DNA of 64,000 nt from Allomyces arbusculus (Eukaryota; Blastocladiomycota; Blastocladiomycetes; Blastocladiales; Blastocladiaceae), in assembly GCA_027604705.1 (NCBI GenBank), contig JADHYV010000015.1, forward strand, positions 372,001 through 436,000. The letters run 5' to 3'. The position numbers and the translations under genes are program-made. Below, piece by piece: positions 11,197 through 24,191 of this stretch. Under the pieces are notes generated by a model, which was not told the origin of the DNA, ran no database searches, and was given only the letters and a program-made list of their open reading frames with translations. Position 1 is the stretch's first letter, and every line of letters starts with the position of its first letter.

Positions 11197-12007
11197 ATGC
11201 CATTCCGCCAGCACGAGACCGAGTTCACGCCCATCGACTCGGACCCGACGTTTGGCCGCGTGATGCGGTTCCTGCGCCTCGAGGACTACGGTCTGTGGGC
11301 CGCGTCGACCGCCGCTGCGCCCGCCACCTACTACTGGGTCGACATGCAGCGCCCGACCAAAAGCCTGCCGCTCGGGCTCAAGGCCGCCGCCGCGCTCGGG
11401 TTTGTCGGCGGATTCTTCCTCGCGTACCAGCAGTCGAGCTGTACGGTCGGATCTCCGTTCTCGGTCCGCACAATGAGCCCGTCGCACGCTCTATCAAGCG
11501 CGGGCTGGCGGTGCTGATCGAGGCCAACCGGCGCTGATCGTGTTCTACGCGCTGATCAATACCACGCACGCTATGATCGTAGTCCGCTTCTGGGGTGTGA
11601 GCGAGAACCAGCGTGAAATTGAGAAGGACCGCGCCGAGTTCGTCGCGGCGCGCGCCGCGGGCAAGGAGCACCACCTCGGCAAGTCGTCGCTCGAGCCCTA
11701 CCTGCAGGGCGTGTCGGCGCGCCACTCGCGCTACACGGCGCTGTCGTTCTGTACGCACCTGCGACCCCTCTCGCTGGCCCATTTTGCGGTGATCGTGTCT
11801 TGACCCGCGGTGATCGTGTCTTGACCCGCGATGATCGTGTCCTGACCTGCGGTGATCGTGTCCTGACCCGATTCGACTTGTTCGAACGTGCTTCCTTTTC
11901 GTTACCGTGTAGCGTGGCTCCCGTGGTTCAACTTTGTGCACCACAACCAGGGCGTCAACTGGGACCTCTACAAGGACCTGCAGACGGCCGGGCAAGTCGC
12001 CAACTAG
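11197..12007 (+). CDS. NADH:ubiquinone oxidoreductase NUXM-type (21 kDa) accessory subunit
   Basis: Exons 11197-11440, 11583-11750 and 11913-12007 give 168 residues. The start MPFRQHETEFTPIDSDPTF resembles fungal 21-kDa subunits that open with a 'PLIDADPHF' type motif. The central part holds two hydrophobic helices around residues 30-85, followed by RFWGVSENQREIEKD, the LEPYLQGVSARHSRYTAL block and a C-terminal PWFNFVHHNQGVNW segment; all three recall the Neurospora subunit. It is a membrane-arm accessory subunit of respiratory complex I in the mitochondrial inner membrane. Introns of 142 and 162 nt are longer than average, and the second contains a four-unit minisatellite. The preceding gene ends 272 nt upstream on the same strand. 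Confidence 0.9.
11786..11869 (+). repeat. Intronic minisatellite, four 21-nt units
   Basis: Four tandem 21-mers at 11786-11806, 11807-11827, 11828-11848 and 11849-11869 have the consensus GCGGTGATCGTGTCYTGACCC. Units 1 and 2 are identical; units 3 and 4 share a T-to-C change. They lie inside the second intron (11751-11912) of the complex I subunit gene. Each unit carries YTGAC, which resembles the branch-point sequence of other introns in this window. Confidence 0.93.
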
Positions 12008-12468
12008 GCCCAACGGTAACAACGCATCGTGCGGCCACTCACGGCGGCGATCGCGTACGGATAGCTTTGTTTCCCCGTGTGTTTTGCTGGCGATATAGTC
12101 TTGGTTTACCTGCCTCTCGTGTTTGCCCAAATGAAGCACCATTATTCCAAACATTCGCTTCACTTGGACCTCCATTTGTGCCTGGCTTCGGAGCGACAAG
12201 CATGGAGTTTGGCCAAAAGAACGGGTCACTCGCGTCCACCACGGTGTCGGCAATACAGGTCTACGGTGTGGCCGCAGTCGCAGCGAACAGGATGACGATT
12301 CTACGAAGGCAACGAAATGGTGGTTGCGCAGTGTTTTGTTGGCGGCCTTGCACCGTTTACGTTGAGCCAGGCCGAGCCAGGTGTGAGCAAACAGTGATCA
12401 GCGATCCATCCTCTCTCCACACTGTTGCTCGACAACCCACCTCGTGATCAACCAAAACATCATCCAAC
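12008..12468. promoter_or_regulatory. Intergenic, NUXM 3' end to SET gene 5' end
   Basis: This 461-base gap lies between two genes on the same strand. It is less GC-biased than the coding DNA and holds only short unrelated open frames. It presumably carries the terminator of the complex I gene and the promoter of the SET gene; no specific element was identified. Confidence 0.45.
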
Positions 12469-14670
12469 ATGGCCAGCCACCCTCGACCCATCGAGACCGA
12501 CCATGACGGCATGGGGCGGCACCACCAGCAATCGCAACACGGCGCCGGGGCGGTAAACCGTCCGGAGAAGCGTGCACGACTCGAGCCCATCGACTACAGC
12601 GCCGAACCCATCGAGGCCGATTACCGCCGTCTGGAAAAGTGGATTCTCGACAATGGCGGCAACTTGGACAATATTTGCCTGCGCAAATCAGAGACCTGTA
12701 AGCCGTACAATGCACGGCGCCTTGATCTGATGTCGTGGCAGAGAATTTGTTCTGACCCTAACGATTTGGATTCGCTTCTCCTCGCTTCTACTCGATTCCT
12801 GATCATGACTATGACCGCGACCAGCTGAGGGCTTTGGTGTCTTTGCCAAGGCCAACATCCCTGCGGGCGCCGACGTCGCCTTTGTCCCGAACCACCTGAT
12901 CCTGTCCGAGACGGATGCGCTTGCATCCGACCTGGGTCGCGCGCTGCTAGCCTACAACGCGACGATCCCGCTCAACGAGTACCCGGCGCAGCACGTGTGC
13001 ACGAAGACGATTCTGTGGCTATTCATTGTCCACGAGTTCTTCAACAAGGGCCGTGCCAGCAAGTGGTTCCCGTACCTGCGCGCGCTCCCACGGTCCTACG
13101 ATACGCCCTTGTTCTGGCCCGAGCACGAGCGCGCTTGGCTGCGCGGGACCAACCTGCACTTTGTCGTGACCGAAAAGGAGGCCGAGTTACAGACTGATTT
13201 CGCGGCCGCCAAGGCCGTGATTTTGGACCGGTTCCCGGAAGTCTGGGGCGACGAGAGCACGCTCACGTTTGCGAATTTCCTGTGGGCTCGGACGTCGTGC
13301 TCGTCGCGCGCGTTCCCGTCAGACTTGCGCGTCGTTGAGCAAGGACGGACGAACGAGTCCAAGGACGACGATGTCGCTGGGATTGGACGCGATGGCGTAC
13401 ACGCGGTCATGCAGCCAGGCCCCGACGGCAAGTACCCGCCATGCAAGTGCTTTTTGGCGCTGTGGCCCTTGTTCGACATGCTCAACCACCGCCGCGGGCA
13501 GTCGATGATGTGGGACGCGACTCGCGACAATGGGATTTGGTTCACGACGGGCGTGTCGATGACCAAGGGCGAGGAGGTATTCAATTCCTACGGGCCCAAG
13601 GGCAACGACGTGCGTAATCTGCCCGTTTGCACTTTACCGCCATGTGTTTGTCGATCCTGACCCACTGTTTTCGATACGCACAGGAACTGCTCCTCTCATA
13701 CGGCTTCTGCCTCGACATCCCCAACAACCCCGACGACTACGTGCCCATCAAGATCAACTTTGCCCAGGACCCACTGCGCTACCGCAAAGAATTGTTCCTC
13801 ACGCAACGCAACTTGCTGCCATTCAAGTCGCTCTTCCTGTTGCGGCACGCCGACCTGGTGCCGGCCACGCTCATCCCGTGCATGCGCGTCCTCGTCGCGA
13901 ACTCGACTGAGCTCGCACGCATCGAGGCCGGCGTTGTCGACGTGGTCACGACCCACGTCTCGCATCGCAACGAAATGACCGTTTGGGACACGCTCGTCTC
14001 GCTGCTCAGCCACAAGTGTGCCGCGCTCGAGACGCTGAACTCGGACGATGACGAGACCGACGCCGGATTTGTGCCAGTCGAGGTCGCGGCGGCGCAGGGC
14101 CAGTTCCGCGCGCGCATGGCTCTGATTTACCGTTCCGGACAGGCGCAAATTCTCGCGGCGGCGCTTGCAAGCGCCGCCCAACACTTGGGCGCATCGGTCG
14201 AATCCGCATCGGACCGGCTCGTGCGGAGTGCTGATATTGCCGATGTGGCCGAGTTTTGGGACGCAGCGGCGCCGTTGATCGATCACGCGGCGGAGGCCGA
14301 GTGGGGGGCCGACGAGTGGCTGCTCGTGTACCTTGTGTGGGCGTGGCGTGCGGGCAAGCTGCCGTCGGACGTGGTCGTTGGTGCGTCAGCGGCTGAGCGC
14401 GGCGAAATCCAAGACGGCGAGGTTGAGGACGAAGACGAGGCCCTCGCGCCGATTTTCGCTGTGCTTGCGGCCGCCGAGGCGAACACGGAGCCCATGTGGC
14501 AATTGGTCGGGCCAGACGTGCGTGCTGTGTTTGAGTGGATGCAAGACCACTCCGTGACGCTCATGAACGTCCAGACGGCAGCCTTGGAAGATGCCGACGA
14601 CGACAAGGACGAGGAGGAGGAGGGTGGTGTGGACGCTGAGCCTTTGATGGGTGTTGTCTTGGAGCAATAA
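12469..14670 (+). CDS. SET-domain protein lysine methyltransferase, Rubisco-LSMT/SETD6-like
   Basis: Exons 12469-12697, 12825-13609 and 13684-14670 encode 666 residues. The first ~60 residues are Gln/His-rich and probably disordered. The SET fold opens with ETSEGFGVFAKANIPAG, contains the long SET-I insertion, the hallmark DMLNH (near residue 294) and the closing GEEVFNSYGPKGN followed after an intron by ELLLSYGF. The C-terminal half matches the Rubisco LSMT substrate-binding helical domain in position and style and ends in an acidic tail. Family members methylate lysines in ribosomal and other cytosolic or nuclear proteins (for example yeast Rkm enzymes) or histidine in actin (SETD3). The substrate cannot be read from this sequence. 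The start follows a 460-nt gap and begins in a CCAACATGG context. Confidence 0.9.
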
Positions 14671-15950
14671 GGGATGCATCTTACATGTACGGTTTGCACG
14701 GTGTCATTTGTTGATGTTATCTGCGATTCATGTTTTCGTTTACCAGACCAGGAATTGATTGCATTTGTGGGTGATGCGCCAACATGCCGTGAACGATCCA
14801 TGCTCATGGCGACCCGCGGGCGGGCCATTTGAGTGAACACATCCGTACTGTTGCAGTGGCCATACTGTAGCACACCATCTTGCAGATCATGATTGAGCAC
14901 TAAAGTATGGCCGTGGAGCCTCATGTGCGTGTTGCAATGACCAGCCATGGTACACGATTTTTGCAGCCAAGCTCCCAGTCGGACAGGGCGACAGGTAGCC
15001 TGGCAAGCCGCAGCGCAAATTTTATCCACAACGCGCCGCGGTCCCCATCGATTTCATGTCCTCAATTCTATTGCCTCATTGCATCCAACTCTGCAATAGT
15101 CACACAACATGAGAGTGAAACACTGGGCAAATCAGCATGCGTTGGTGAAAAAAACACGCGCTCAACTGCTGCGCGGCATGCGCGAGCGTGGCCGCAAGAA
15201 TCTGCGCTTGTCCAGAACGGTGAAAGTGTGCCATGCGAAACAGTCATCTATGATTTCTTCACAGTAGAGGTCGGCATCCTCAACCTTGGACGAGACATCC
15301 TTGACGCTGGTCGCCAAGGTCACGATTAGCACTCTAACCTTTCCTCGACGTTGTGTTTCCTCGACTCGTGCGGGCTCCATGCTCGGGCTCATTTCGCTGG
15401 CAATGATTGCATTGGATGGGAGTTCCGCTGCTCATGGCGGCATGCGAGCTGCGAGACAGCTTGCACGTGCATATCAGCCCGGTAACATCATTTTTCATCA
15501 CCGTTTCCATCCGGCCACTTCGGCCATCGGCAACGCTGCGAAATCCATTCCGACTCTGCCCCGCACTGCCAGCCCCACAAGTTCACAACACCGTCGACAA
15601 CTGAAGGCTGCGACTGCCGGCATTTCCATATTTCGGCGAGCAAGAGCGATTACTGGCCAGCAACGAAAGCAACGACGATCATCAACGTGTTGACCACCGC
15701 ACCGCTGCGAGTTGCTGCAACGTGAAGTCGCGCGTAGACTCTGCATCAACACCGTTGGGCCCTAGCCAGCGGCTCGATCACGACCACGACATTTTATTTC
15801 GCGCAGTGTGGGCGATTGAAGTACGCGGAACCGGGCGCCCCAGGTTTGGCCCAATCGAACGCCCAGTTTGTCGAAAATGCGACGAAGATGTGCGAGATTT
15901 TCGCGTGCAAGTGTCCTGACGATACGCGTGTTGGTAGTCGGCACGGCATC
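14671..15950. other. Long intergenic stretch without a convincing gene
   Basis: This is 1280 bases between the SET gene and PEX11, both on the plus strand. Base composition is more even than in coding DNA. One minus-strand frame (15392-15162) reads as an amphipathic 76-residue peptide containing SSKVEDADLYCEEIIDDC, and a plus frame at 14907-15329 is 140 codons long. Neither has family similarity, splice partners or supporting context, so I leave both unannotated. Confidence 0.4.
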
Positions 15951-16708
15951 ATGGCGGTACTGTCCGTCGCAACGGAAAAGGCGGTTCGCAACTGGCTCGT
16001 GCGGTTTACCAAGCTCACGACCAATGTCTACGGGCTCGACAAGGTACCGATGTTCGTGTGCGCGTACAGCCCGTGTTGCGCGTCGGTTGGTTCGCTCACT
16101 CTGGTTTGCACCAGGTGTTTCGCTTGATCGTCTACACGCTTACGCTCGTCGCGGCGTCGCTGGCCAAGCGCAACCCAACGAGCCCGTATCTCGCGACCCT
16201 GAAGGCCCTTGCCGGCCCGTTGACGGATGCGCGCATTACAATGCGCGTGCTTTCGACGCTACCGAGCATCGAGTACGCGTGGGGCAACGAGTACAACCCG
16301 ACCGCGCTCGACCGCACGCAGAACCTGCTGATGCTTATCTACGCGCCCGCTGAACTCATGTACTGGCTGTCGGCACACAACATCATTAAGATCAGCGCGC
16401 TCGCGAACGACCGGTGGTCGCGCGCATCGTGCATGGCCTGGGCTGGGTGGATCGTGCTCGAGCTCGTCACGATCGTGCGTGGACTGCGTGCAGCGCGGCA
16501 AGAGGCAGGGGCGGTCGGAGCTGACCGTGCCAAGGCGCGCGCGCGGCTCAAGGACCTCGAGCTGCGGCTGGTTGCGCAGCTGGCCGATCTGCCGATGGCG
16601 ATTCATTGGTCGTTGCCGACGTACCCGATGCCGCAGTGGTGGGTTGGGTTCTTTGGCGTGTTGGGTGGGGTCGCCGGGTACATTCGCATGTGGAAGGCGA
16701 CGGCATGA
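15951..16708 (+). CDS. PEX11: Peroxin-11 (PEX11), peroxisome division/membrane-shaping protein
   Basis: Exons 15951-16043 and 16115-16708 encode 228 residues, typical for PEX11. The ATG at 15951 gives MAVLSVATEKAVRNWLVRF, an amphipathic start as expected; an in-frame upstream extension exists but looks non-coding. The body holds GLDKVFRLIVYTL across the splice junction, a conserved R-L-LRV..TL-like stretch (ITMRVLSTLP), a hydrophobic segment near residues 110-125, and a C-terminal membrane segment rich in Gly and Trp (VGFFGVLGGVAGYIRMW). PEX11 proteins sit in the peroxisomal membrane, tubulate it and promote fission. The single intron is 71 nt. Confidence 0.88.
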
Positions 16709-17059
16709 GATGCTGCTGGTCGGCCGTGGGCAGGAGGAAGATTGGGAATGTGTACACATATTGAGCATTGTTTTGTGCGATTGGCAGCACCGGCAGCGGT
16801 GTGTCTTTGCGGTGCCGCGCTGTGTCGTTCAGGCAGATGTTACATGGGGAGGTCAGAACCAGTCGGGACGGTTGTTACGAGTTATCGCAGCAAGCAAATA
16901 CTTGATCTGAGCGAAGACTGCTCGGCAGGCGACACACACACGCGTCTCGCGCTTCCATTCCCTCTCGCTCCTGAAGAGAGATGCTCAAGCAGCCACCGAC
17001 CGCGACCTCGACCTCGACACCATCAATACCAACCAACCTCCCGCACTCCACGCACAACC
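16709..17059. promoter_or_regulatory. Intergenic, PEX11 to DUF4211 gene
   Basis: 351 bases between two plus-strand genes. The open frame continues upstream of the chosen start of the next gene, but its codons there look non-coding. No defined element was recognised. Confidence 0.4.
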
Positions 17060-19289
17060 ATGCCGCGGCCAAACCGGAATCCAGCGCCCGCCGAGCGCGC
17101 GAGCGCATTCGACCGAATGATGGACGTGGCCCATGCCCGTGCCGGCCACCGGACACGCACCTCTACAGCAAGCCGTGCTCTAATGCCCACCCCACCCGCG
17201 ACGGCCCCAGGTCCTTCGCAAACCGTTCGCAAGAAGCGTCTGTTTGTTCCCGACTCGACCACCGACGACGATGAAGACCGCGACGGCGCCCAACCCGGAA
17301 AGGTCGAGAAAGTGGCAGTTTGGACCCCTGAGCCGACCCACGACGTGGTGGTCCTCGACGACTCAGATTCCAACGACGAATCGCCGCTCAACACGGCCGC
17401 GCCGGCGGTGGTAGGATCGGAGACGGTCATCAAGTCACTGTCGTGTACGAGTCGGCGCCGCGCACACGTCGTGTCCGATTCGGACGGCGACGGCGACTGC
17501 GAAGGTGAGTCGGCTCCCGTGATTACGTCTCCCCGTTCCCGCGCTCGATCCAAGCGGTCGCGCCACATTGCATCGGATTCGGACTCGGACGACGCCGACG
17601 CACCAGTCGCTAAGGTCCGTCGGCGGGCGCCGCCCGTGATCGAGGATGATGGGAGTGACGGGAGTGGTGTGGAGCTTGTGCCGCCCACATCTACCATCAC
17701 GTCGCCGCGGATCCGGGTCTGCCGAGCGATCAAGGTGGCCGTGCCGTCGGACGACGAGGACGACGGTGTGGGTGCACCCGCGTCGCCGGGAAAAATGGAG
17801 GTCGATGATGAGGACGACGTGGAGGACTTTGATGTCGACACGAGCAGTGCGTCACTTCACTTTCACCTGGGCTCGCGCGACTGCCTTTTACTGAGAATAC
17901 AAAGTGATCCTCCCGTGCTTCCGCTGCGGCTAGACATTATCAAGTCCACCGAGACGCGCAAGCGCAGCCGCGGGTCGATCCGCGACCGGCTTGACCGCGC
18001 GCGCAGCAACCGTACAGCGACCGCCGCGGCCGTGCCGTCCTGGACCGCCGCCATTACCGTACCTGGCGCGAGTGGGAGTGACTCAGACGGATCAGACGAT
18101 GAAGCAGACGGTGGCACCGCTTCCGACATGAGTCTCACCAACAACGTGCTCGGCGACGAGGATGCCGGCTCGGAACTCGAAGGGTTCATTGCGAGCGATG
18201 CCGAGGACACCGAAACGGAGGGTGCCAGCGCCGCGGCGATCCCGCTCGCTTTCCGTAACTTGTCGGAGATGGACTGGTTCACGCTATTCATCCGGTTCCT
18301 GATCCGCGTCGTCGTCGCGCCCAAGGTCGCCAATGCGCTGCGCCGCAACCGCGAGCACCCGTTTACCGAGGGCTGGTACAAGGTGCTCGAGCAGATCCAG
18401 TCGCGCGAGCAGGTCATGCAGTCGACCGTGTGGAGCGCCGAGCTCAAGGTGCGCCGCTGTCTTTTTTTATGCGAGTCATTGGGTGGACTTGATTGACGCT
18501 CCTGCTCTTGGCTGCTTGTGACGTACAGGAAGCCCTGGAGACGTATCCGCAGGCCAAGGAAACGAGCGACCCGATCATGTCCGAGTGCCAGGCGTGCAAC
18601 CGTGGCGGTTCGTTGACCTTGCTTTGCGACGCGGTCGAGCATTGCGTTTCGACTGACCTGTTTCCCTTCCAGATCGCACGACGAGCGCGCGCATCACGCT
18701 GTCGGGCGCACCGTACGACCCCAAGACTCTCCAGGTGGGGCTTCTGAGCAGCGCTTTGATATTCCCGACCAATTCGGCTGACTCATGCGTCCCTCCCAAC
18801 CTCCCCTCCCTGATCCAGGCCTACGAAACCGAGAAGGGCGACTCCGAGTCTGACTCTTCCTCGTCGACCAATGGTTCCGGCTCCGACTCGGACGGCGATT
18901 CAAACACTGACTCGTCCGCGTCCACCTCTTCCTCGCCACCCCCCACCACCGCCACCTGGCACAAATTCGTCATTTCCGCCGGCCGCTTTTGCGCGATGCG
19001 GCTCATCGGGTACCACACGTTGCACCATTACATCTACCACTGCGCGCGGCGGCTGCGCACCGCCCTGGGCACCGCCGACCTCGACCTCGAATCGGCCGAG
19101 TCGGCGTTTGAGACGGCGCAGATCATGCTCGGGATTGGGGTGGAGGACGAGGACGAAGACGGATTTATCGTCGAAGAGTTTCACCGGTTCGAGCGGATGC
19201 TCGAGGACGCCGACGATACGTTGTCGAACCGCGTCGGCGCGCTTGAGCGGACGCGCCGGGGTGGTGGGGCGGGGCGGTGGGGGCGCTGA
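17060..19289 (+). CDS. DUF4211-domain nuclear protein
   Basis: Exons 17060-17846, 17934-18448, 18529-18607, 18673-18734 and 18819-19289 give 637 residues. The 17847-17933 intron is frame-neutral and so less certain. The N-terminal half is acidic, Ser/Asp-rich and dotted with basic SPR and RKR patches, typical of a disordered chromatin-associated protein. From about residue 370 the DUF4211 pattern appears: MDWFTLFIRFLIRVVVAP, a W..ELK helix, the CQACNR motif, ARITLSGAPYDPKTL, then after an acidic Ser-rich insertion the GRFCAMRLIGYHTLHHYIYH helix. The family is widespread in fungi and of unknown function; some members carry nuclear signals. No enzymatic motif is visible. The final exon ends in a Gly/Arg-rich tail. 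Confidence 0.85.
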
Positions 19290-19659
19290 GAGAGGGTGGA
19301 GTCGAGTCGCGTCGGCAAGGCCAAGGCGGACGAGGCGCGGTCGGGGTTTCCGCCAGGAATGGAGGACATGAAGTAGTGACGGCCGCGCAATGACCGAGGG
19401 TCTGTGATGATTGGGCAGGGTGTTGGGTGTGCTGAAAGAGATCATGTTTTGTCCTGAAATCTATAGGCCGTGCTCGCGACACATGCGTGTCTGACCTTGG
19501 CGATACCAGTCGGCAGGTGGCCCCTTGACGCTCGTCCAAATCGGTACTCATCAACTGGAGGTGCGAGAACGACGACGAAAAGCAAGGGCATCAAAAACCG
19601 ATTCCTCTTGTCCACAAACCAAAGATATGTACAATCGACCCCGCACGCCAAACAGCGGC
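19290..19659. other. Convergent intergenic gap
   Basis: 370 bases between two genes that point toward each other. It is comparatively AT-rich near 19440-19640 and should hold both polyadenylation regions. No gene or repeat seen. Confidence 0.4.
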
Positions 19660-21592
19660 TCACTTCTCCTTCAGAATTCTCCCCAGGACTGGCCGCCCCC
19701 ACAACGCGTCCTGCACCTCCGTCAAGAACCCAATCACCGCCGGATCTCTTGGCCTCCGCTCGGCCAAGAGGACCACTGCATACAGCGGTTCCGCGACCCG
19801 CGCAATGTAATACGATCGGCCGACCTTATTGTCCACATACGGCAACAACTCGCCCACCGCGAGCGAGCGGCTCGATGCCGCTGCCGCTGGGGCCGCCTCT
19901 TGCCCCCCAGCCGCATCGCCCACGGCACGCGCGAGCAATTGCAAGATCGCGACAATGTTGGTCCAGTCGGCGGGCGCGAGGTCGGCCGGGTGCGACGAGA
20001 GCGCTGCGTACTCGGCGTGTGCGGTCGCGCGGGATGATGTTGCGGTGGACGTAGGCGATGGCGGGCTGTGCAGCCGTGCGGCCTGTGGGCCGCCGCCGAA
20101 ATGCGAGTGCCGGTCCGGGAATGTGTACCCGGACGGGTCAATGGCGTGCGCGGCGCGCGGCGGGACGTGTAGGAGCAGGTGGAAACTCGTGTCCGGCCGG
20201 TGCGTCTTGATGAAGTCGTCGATTCTAGAAAGCGGGGAGGAGGCACGTCAAATCGCGTACGGAGCAAGAGAGGGCTTGCAAATGGAGGTGTACGTTTCGA
20301 CGAGCCCGAGCCCGAGTTTCTGGCCCGGCTGCGCAGCACCGCGGAAAAAGTGCAGGCTCATCTTGGCCATGTAGTGTTTGGTCAAGTCGCTCCAAAACTC
20401 GACGTGCGGTGGGACAGCGACATTGCCGAGCCGAAAGGCCTTGGCGGCGCGTGGTTCGGCCGCGGCGATCAGGGCCTTCCATTCAGTGAGAATGGTCTGC
20501 GCCTGGTAGAGGTGACTGAGCGCGTCGGGTAAGAAGTGGTGCGCGATACCGCGCTCGGTTCGCAGGAGGCTCGTCAGGACTTGGAGTTCGCGGCTGGCGG
20601 GCGGAAAACGAAGATGAGTCTGCCGGTCGCGAGCGTGAAGTGACAGGGGAACATACTTGATCATGGCAGCGAAATTGGGCGAGAGCGAGCAGAGCAGGCC
20701 GAGGTCCGTCTTCGCGACGAGTTCCTCGGCGGCGGGCAGGACGGCGAGAATTGAGGCTGGGTCGGAGCAATGGCCGAGCTGCTTCCAGATGCGGATCATG
20801 GTCGCGCGCGTGTTGGCGAGGTGGATGAGCTGGTCGTGCGAAAAAAGGGTGATCAGGTCGCGGATCATTGGCAGCAGAGCGTCGAATTAGACATACCGGG
20901 ATGCAAATGTGGGCCAAGAAATGGACGTCGAGCTGCTGTGTGTGCGATGCCTGCGACGAGAGCGACCGGAACGAGTGCGTGCGCTCGAGGTTGAGCGGGC
21001 CGACAAGCGACAGGGCAGCGTGGCGATCAAGGTCCTCGAACAGGTTACGGTCGCGCTCAACGTCGGCGCGGAACAGGCGGTAGGCGCCGTCGAGCGTCTA
21101 CTGTTTCTCCGTTCATTCCAGTCAGCGCACCGTGCACGAATCGGGGGGACAATTCGTGATCGTTGCGGGCCAAAGACAGCAAATTACCTCACGGCCAAAC
21201 ATGCGGCGCGGCCTCGACAGGATCATGCGCGCGTACATGTCCTCAAGCTTGAAGAGGTTGGCGAGCCACTGCGAGAGCGAGTGGATCAAGGGCGCGGCGA
21301 GGGCGAGCACAGCGACGGTCGGGTCGGGCGAGGCGGCGCCAAGAGTGGTGCCGGTGCTGAGCGAGGTGGGCGTGCGCGAGCGAATGGATGCAGCCGAGGC
21401 AGCGGCACTGGCGGTCGGTGCCGCGGGGGCCAGGCGCGCGAGCTTGGCGGCGGCGCGGCCAGCGGCAGCGTGGTCGTAGCCGGCGGCCAGGTCAAAACAG
21501 TGGTGAAGCACGTCGCGCATGGTGCGGTGTTGCCCTGGTGACAGGTTGTTGGTCCGGGCGCTGCGATTGAGCTGGTGCGTTCGGAGCCGCAC
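19660..21592 (-). CDS. KICS2-like protein (KICSTOR subunit, C12orf66 family)
   Basis: Minus-strand exons 21592-21188, 21097-20897, 20829-20657, 20593-20294 and 20224-19660 are all in phase and encode 547 residues (523 if the ATG at 21520 is used; human KICS2 is about 445). The C-terminal third carries the family blocks in order: FWSDLTKHYMAKMSLHFF, IDDFIKTHRPDTSFHLLL, ADWTNIVAILQ (human HWPNVIMIM), YVDNKVGRSYYIAR and VVLLAERRPRD. The middle holds the helical LQVLTSLLRTE...ILTEW stretch. In animals KICS2 is part of KICSTOR, which tethers the GATOR1 GAP to lysosomes so that mTORC1 is shut off on amino-acid loss. Ala/Ser-rich insertions separate the conserved blocks. The start is uncertain, and the comparison is to sequence recalled from memory. 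Confidence 0.78.
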
Positions 21593-22418
21593 GGGCGCGG
21601 GCGGCGGCGCGAAACAATGCAGCTAGTTGCGGGCGAGCTCGTCACGGCGTCGGGCACGGACGTCGTCAGAATGAAGGGCGCCGTGGCGGTGCTCGGCGAG
21701 ATGGTGGTGAGCGACGCGTCGGTCGTGGTGGCACGTGAGGCGAGGGAGCGCCGGGGAGAAGCGGTTTTCCAAGCTGGCAAACCAACGCAACTCGTACTCA
21801 GCACAGCAGCAGCACACACACACGCGTCGGCGCCGCAGCCGACTGCACACCGCAAGGAGCGCTGCACGGCCCCACCGTCGGCGCCTGCGTTGCCCGTGCC
21901 CGTCTTCCCGCTCGTGCCCCGGCCGCTCGTCAACTGCCGCTGCCGCGCGACTGCCTGCATCGCTGTCCATCCGCCCAGTGCGACTTGCCGTCGCCGCTCC
22001 CGAACCGCCGCACCGCCGCCACCGCCCGACCCCCGTGGGACCGCGTCCGCTTCTGCTTCCGCGCCGACTCTGCGCGTACGTGCGCTTCTGCCGCTGCACT
22101 GCCCAGCGCCAACATGCGCGCCGCGGATCACTGCTTGGCGACGCGTCGAATCACGCCACTGCGATCCATGTCCTCGAGGCCGGCCATCCAGCTGACGAAT
22201 GCCTGTCTCTCCTTTTCCCGTTTCGATCACGCCCTCTCCCACTTCGCCAACTCGAAAATATGCTTGTGTCGTCCTCGCCTGCGCCAACAATTCTTTCGCA
22301 TCGTCCAACGGCAGACTCTCCGCACCTGCCATCGCCTGCTCGCAGCCCGCTTTGCCGCCGTCGACCTACCGCGTCCTGCTCTTGACCCGCACTCGACAAC
22401 CAGCGCCAATCACCAACC
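21593..22418. promoter_or_regulatory. Divergent promoter region, KICS2-like / PP2A
   Basis: 826 bases between divergent genes. It contains a short CA/CAG-rich microsatellite near 21805-21823 and pyrimidine-rich tracts toward the PP2A start. Frames crossing it have no family similarity. Part of a KICS2-like 5' exon could lie here. Confidence 0.45.
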
Positions 22419-23638
<1,220 letters not shown>

Positions 23639-24191
23639 AGAGCGCGCTTGCGCGCCCGCATCGTCAACGCGCGCGTCCTGGCGTTTCCCCAATTAACCGG
23701 GATCCATAGCGTAAGGCAGGGCGCCAGGGGGCGTTTTATTGGCGACGCATGTTGGGGGGCGGCGGCTCTTTTGTTTCTTTCCCGCGTTGTGATATTTTGA
23801 TTTGCTCGGCCGTTGTCGCACCACTCCCCGTCTCCTGTTTTTCTTATCACACTGGCGATTTGGTTGTTGTTGGTTTTTGTTTTTGGTGCTCTCGTCATTT
23901 TCCGTTGCCATTCCAATGCGGTAATCCTAGTTATGTGCCCCGCTCGCTCTTTCCTCCGTCGTTGTTTCGAGCGCGAGCGAGTTCGCGAGCGGTGCGGATG
24001 CTCGATTACGGACGCGACGGCTTGGTGGATGGGTTGGGTCGCAAATGCATTCTTTGGGTTTTTCATTCAGTGTTCCCTCCTCAAGACTCCCCAAGGACTT
24101 GTTAAAGCATGTCGTAAAAATAAGCGGTCGTCGTTTCCGAGATCTCCGCCGGCCGTCCGAGGACTCGTACTTCACACCCCTCACCGATCCT
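23639..24191. other. Convergent intergenic region downstream of PP2A
   Basis: 553 bases between convergent genes. It is T-rich from 23760 to 23900, with several TTTTT runs on the plus strand that fit a 3' end region. No gene, RNA or repeat recognised. Confidence 0.4.

Noticed and set aside
15162-15392. 76-codon minus-strand frame containing VEDADLYCEEIIDDC
   Set aside because: The reading looks protein-like but has no homology, no splice partners and no supported start, so it was not annotated.
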